A model generated the notes under the pieces. That model saw nothing but the letters and a program-made list of their open reading frames with translations. It was not told the DNA's origin and made no database searches. From contig QMWW01000055.1 in NCBI GenBank assembly GCA_003661825.1, positions 1 through 7,457 of the forward strand: a stretch of 7,457 nt of DNA, read 5' to 3'. Positions 6,339 through 7,457 of the stretch are shown one piece after another (position 1 is the stretch's first letter; each line of letters opens with the position of its first letter). The position numbers and the translations under genes are program-made. Source of the stretch: Thermoprotei archaeon (GTDB taxonomy: Archaea > Thermoproteota > Thermoprotei_A > Sulfolobales > Desulfurococcaceae).

Positions 6339-6698
6339 ATCTAGAGTTCTAGTAATGGGGTTCAGAGATTCTGTAGTTATTTTGATGGTTTATCGTAGAA
6401 ATTTTTAGAAGAAGTAAAGATCATTAGTACTGATAAGATCTTGTCATACAGAGAGTTACTGTCAAATCTAACAACACGTGAAGAGCTAAGCTATCTTATT
6501 TACTGTGATCATAATAAATACGGCCTGTATATACCGGGCCTAAAGGTGTTTGAAGGCTCAGAGCATTTAATTAAAGTATTCGAGTACTGTAGAAATGTTC
6601 ATGTGCTACTCAAATGCCTTAACTATATGAATATTAAGGCTCATAATTCTAGTACAATATACCTATGTATGGATAGTGGGGTGCGGATACATGCCTAG
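6328..6698 (+). CDS. Small unrecognised gene in two frames; candidate -1 frameshifted protein of 123 aa
   Basis: I do not recognise the family. GTG 6328 overlaps the end of rpoL and has GAGGT (6315-6319) eight bases upstream, a good start. It opens 26 codons, with a strand-like SRVLVMGFRDSVVILMVYR, ending at TAG 6406-6408. The last two codons are AAT TTT within the heptamer A AAT TTT. Sliding back one base moves reading into the frame open from 6399 to 6698. The joined product runs RRNFLEEVKIISTDKILSYR across the junction and is 123 residues. The second half is rich in tyrosine and leucine and has three cysteines or more but no clear metal site. The second frame alone could start only at TTG 6441, which lacks a ribosome binding site. 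The 3' end overlaps tfs by eight bases. Alternatives are a pseudogene or a missing T in the run at 6402-6406. Confidence 0.6.
6399..6405 (+). promoter_or_regulatory. Candidate -1 frameshift slippery heptamer A AAT TTT
   Basis: The bases fit the X XXY YYZ rule in the correct phase: AGA AAT TTT TAG in the zero frame, and AAA TTT TTA after slipping back one. Both tRNAs can re-pair in the new frame at most positions. A stop codon follows the heptamer at once, which is known to favour slippage in some systems. The phase match is directly visible; activity is inference. Confidence 0.5.
6417..6442 (+). promoter_or_regulatory. Potential stem-loop downstream of the slippery heptamer
   Basis: AAGATC (6417-6422) pairs with GATCTT (6437-6442). 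Inside it, ATTA (6423-6426) pairs with TGAT (6431-6434) with one G-U, around a GTAC loop, leaving two bulged A bases. The spacer from the heptamer is 11 nt, slightly longer than the usual 5-9 nt for stimulatory structures. The stem is AU-rich and may be weak at high temperature. Confidence 0.35.
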
Positions 6699-7035
6699 AT
6701 TTTGCCCTAGATGCGGTGGTTTACTGAGGCCTTATAGAGAGGAAGGTAAAATGTATATGTTGTGTACACGATGCGGTTATAGAACTGAAGCATCTAGCAA
6801 AGACCTCTCAGTATACCGTGTATCTACGCGTATAGTGCACACTGAGAAGGAAAAAACCGTTGTTATATCTGGTAGCGATATTAGCGGGCTACCTGTTACT
6901 CATGAAGTCATATGTCCAAAATGCGGGTACAGTGAAGCATATTATTGGATGATACAAACACGTGCTGCAGATGAGCCTCCTACGAGGTTCTATAAGTGTA
7001 GAAGATGTGGTCATACATGGAGAGAGTACGAGTAG
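6691..7035 (+). CDS. tfs: Transcription elongation/cleavage factor TFS (TFIIS-like)
   Basis: TFS inserts into the secondary channel of backtracked archaeal RNA polymerase and stimulates its RNA cleavage, like eukaryotic TFIIS. The 114 residues contain two zinc ribbons: N-terminal Cys5, Cys8, Cys25, Cys28, and C-terminal Cys75, Cys78, Cys103, Cys106. Between the last pairs lies QTRAADEPPTRFYKC with the acidic Asp94-Glu95 tip that completes the active site, so the protein should be a functional cleavage factor and not an inactive paralogue. ATG 6691 gives the family-standard start MPRFCPRCGG and is preceded by GGGGTG (6678-6683) at seven bases. The ATG at 6670 and the alternative GTG near 6676 only add residues foreign to the family. 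It overlaps the preceding small gene by eight bases, and the location near rpoL is fitting for an RNA polymerase partner. Confidence 0.96.
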   Translation: MPRFCPRCGGLLRPYREEGKMYMLCTRCGYRTEASSKDLSVYRVSTRIVHTEKEKTVVISGSDISGLPVTHEVICPKCGYSEAYYWMIQTRAADEPPTRFYKCRRCGHTWREYE

Positions 7036-7220
7036 AAACAAAACAATGTATTGACAAGGATTTCCTATTACACTTTATCGAGAAACTCATAGATCTATTA
7101 AATGAAGCTTACTATACTATCCCTTCGCATATATCAGCTCGTTCCCTCGTTAAGAGGTCTAAAGACCTTGTTCATTCATTTCGCGTATCTCTTGAGAGTA
7201 GTTGCTATGAGCATTACTAG
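7017..7220 (+). CDS. Small hypothetical protein between tfs and pcna
   Basis: This is an ORF of 67 residues from ATG 7017 (71 from ATG 7005), overlapping the end of tfs by 19 bases. I do not recognise it. The predicted product is mostly helical and charged, with an amphipathic stretch DFLLHFIEKLIDLLNEAYY (about 14-32) and a basic patch ARSLVKRSKD. There is no signal peptide, membrane span or zinc site. The ribosome binding site is poor (GGTCAT at 7009-7014, very close to the ATG). The frame fills nearly the whole space to the pcna promoter and would be coupled to tfs, which favours a real gene, but a chance ORF of this size cannot be excluded. I considered the KEOPS subunit Pcc1, which has similar size, and found no convincing motif. 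Confidence 0.45.
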   Translation: MERVRVETKQCIDKDFLLHFIEKLIDLLNEAYYTIPSHISARSLVKRSKDLVHSFRVSLESSCYEHY

Positions 7221-7249
7221 TGGGCCTCATTACATTCATTTTATCAAAA

Positions 7250-7258
7250 GCTTTTTAC
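7250..7258 (+). promoter_or_regulatory. Box A of pcna
   Basis: GCTTTTTAC, preceded by an A-rich TCAAAA that could act as the TFB recognition element, stands about 50 nt before the pcna ATG. Initiation near 7280 would give a leader of about 25 nt containing the G-run ribosome binding site. The gap 7221-7303 holds no other visible gene. Confidence 0.6.
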
Positions 7259-7303
7259 ATGAATAGTAACTAAGAAATAATTCTGTGATAGCGGGGGGTT
7301 AGT

Positions 7304-7457
7304 ATGAAGCTTCGTTTTGCAGATGCTAGAACATGGAGATACGCTATAGCAGCTATCAGTAAGATAGTGGACGAAGCATCTTATAGATTTAGAGAGGACG
7401 GCATAAGGCTTAGAGCAATCGATCCCTCTAGAATAGTTCTTGTCGACTTCTTCATAC
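7304..7457 (+). CDS. pcn: DNA polymerase sliding clamp PCNA (N-terminal part; continues past window)
   Basis: PCNA is the ring-shaped clamp that tethers DNA polymerases, ligase and FEN1 to DNA. Only the first 51 codons are present; the full family length is about 245-250. They begin MKLRFADARTWRYAIAAISK and continue with the conserved EASYRF, DGIRLRAIDPSRIVLVDF, which forms the first strands and the DNA-facing helix of domain one. GGGGGGT (7293-7299) lies just ahead of the ATG. Many Crenarchaeota carry two or three PCNA paralogues forming heterotrimers; this fragment is too short to say which one this is. It has its own promoter, although read-through from tfs is possible. Confidence 0.95.
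   Translation, partial: MKLRFADARTWRYAIAAISKIVDEASYRFREDGIRLRAIDPSRIVLVDFFI

Noticed and set aside
6380..6433. Possible C/D box guide RNA (TTGATGG and CTGA about 45 nt apart)
   Set aside because: The C box has two mismatches to RTGATGA and no D'/C' pair is seen, so the match is likely chance.
7017..7220. KEOPS subunit Pcc1
   Set aside because: Size and position first suggested it, but the residues do not show the family's characteristic strand pattern.
1..7457. CRISPR arrays, insertion sequences, prophage or defence genes
   Set aside because: There are no regularly spaced repeats, transposase or integrase motifs, or compositional breaks; the window is housekeeping.

Overview
The window looks like a chromosomal segment of a hyperthermophilic crenarchaeon (Thermoproteota, perhaps Desulfurococcales-like). 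The reasons are the archaeal-type proteins (L10e, Dph2, Csl4, RpoL, TFS, PCNA), a tRNA-Leu gene with an apparent anticodon-loop intron and no encoded CCA, T-rich archaeal box A elements (TTTTTA), ribosome binding sites of the GAGGTGAT type, and frequent TTG/GTG starts. The genus cannot be fixed from the sequence. Nothing points to a phage, insertion sequence, CRISPR array or recent transfer.

Layout. On the minus strand are the first 325 codons of SRP54, cut by the left edge, and upstream of it tRNA-Leu(CAA) with an about 20-nt intron. An AT-rich promoter region at about 1240-1290 separates these from a rightward series: a THUMP-domain tRNA methyltransferase (probably Trm14), ribosomal protein L10e, the diphthamide enzyme Dph2, a METTL5-like rRNA adenine methyltransferase, exosome subunit Csl4, an uncharacterised archaeal protein (probably DUF2067), RNA polymerase subunit L, a small unrecognised gene, transcript cleavage factor TFS, another small unrecognised ORF, and the start of PCNA, cut by the right edge. 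From the METTL5-like gene onward the genes mostly overlap or nearly touch, apart from short gaps before rpoL and pcna.

Theme. Nearly every recognisable gene serves information processing: protein targeting (SRP54), decoding (tRNA-Leu), tRNA/rRNA methylation, the ribosome (L10e), elongation factor 2 modification (Dph2), RNA decay (Csl4), transcription (RpoL, TFS) and the replication clamp (PCNA). It reads as a housekeeping region, not a defence or mobile island.

Most interesting observation. The small gene between rpoL and tfs appears split into two frames. A GTG start with a good ribosome binding site, overlapping the end of rpoL, opens a 26-codon frame. That frame ends at TAG directly after a textbook -1 slippery heptamer, A AAT TTT (6399-6405). 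A -1 slip there continues without interruption into the next open frame and gives a 123-residue protein. A potential stem-loop lies 11 nt downstream (6417-6442). This is either programmed -1 frameshifting in an archaeon, a decaying gene, or a one-base sequence error. Comparison with relatives and peptide data would decide.
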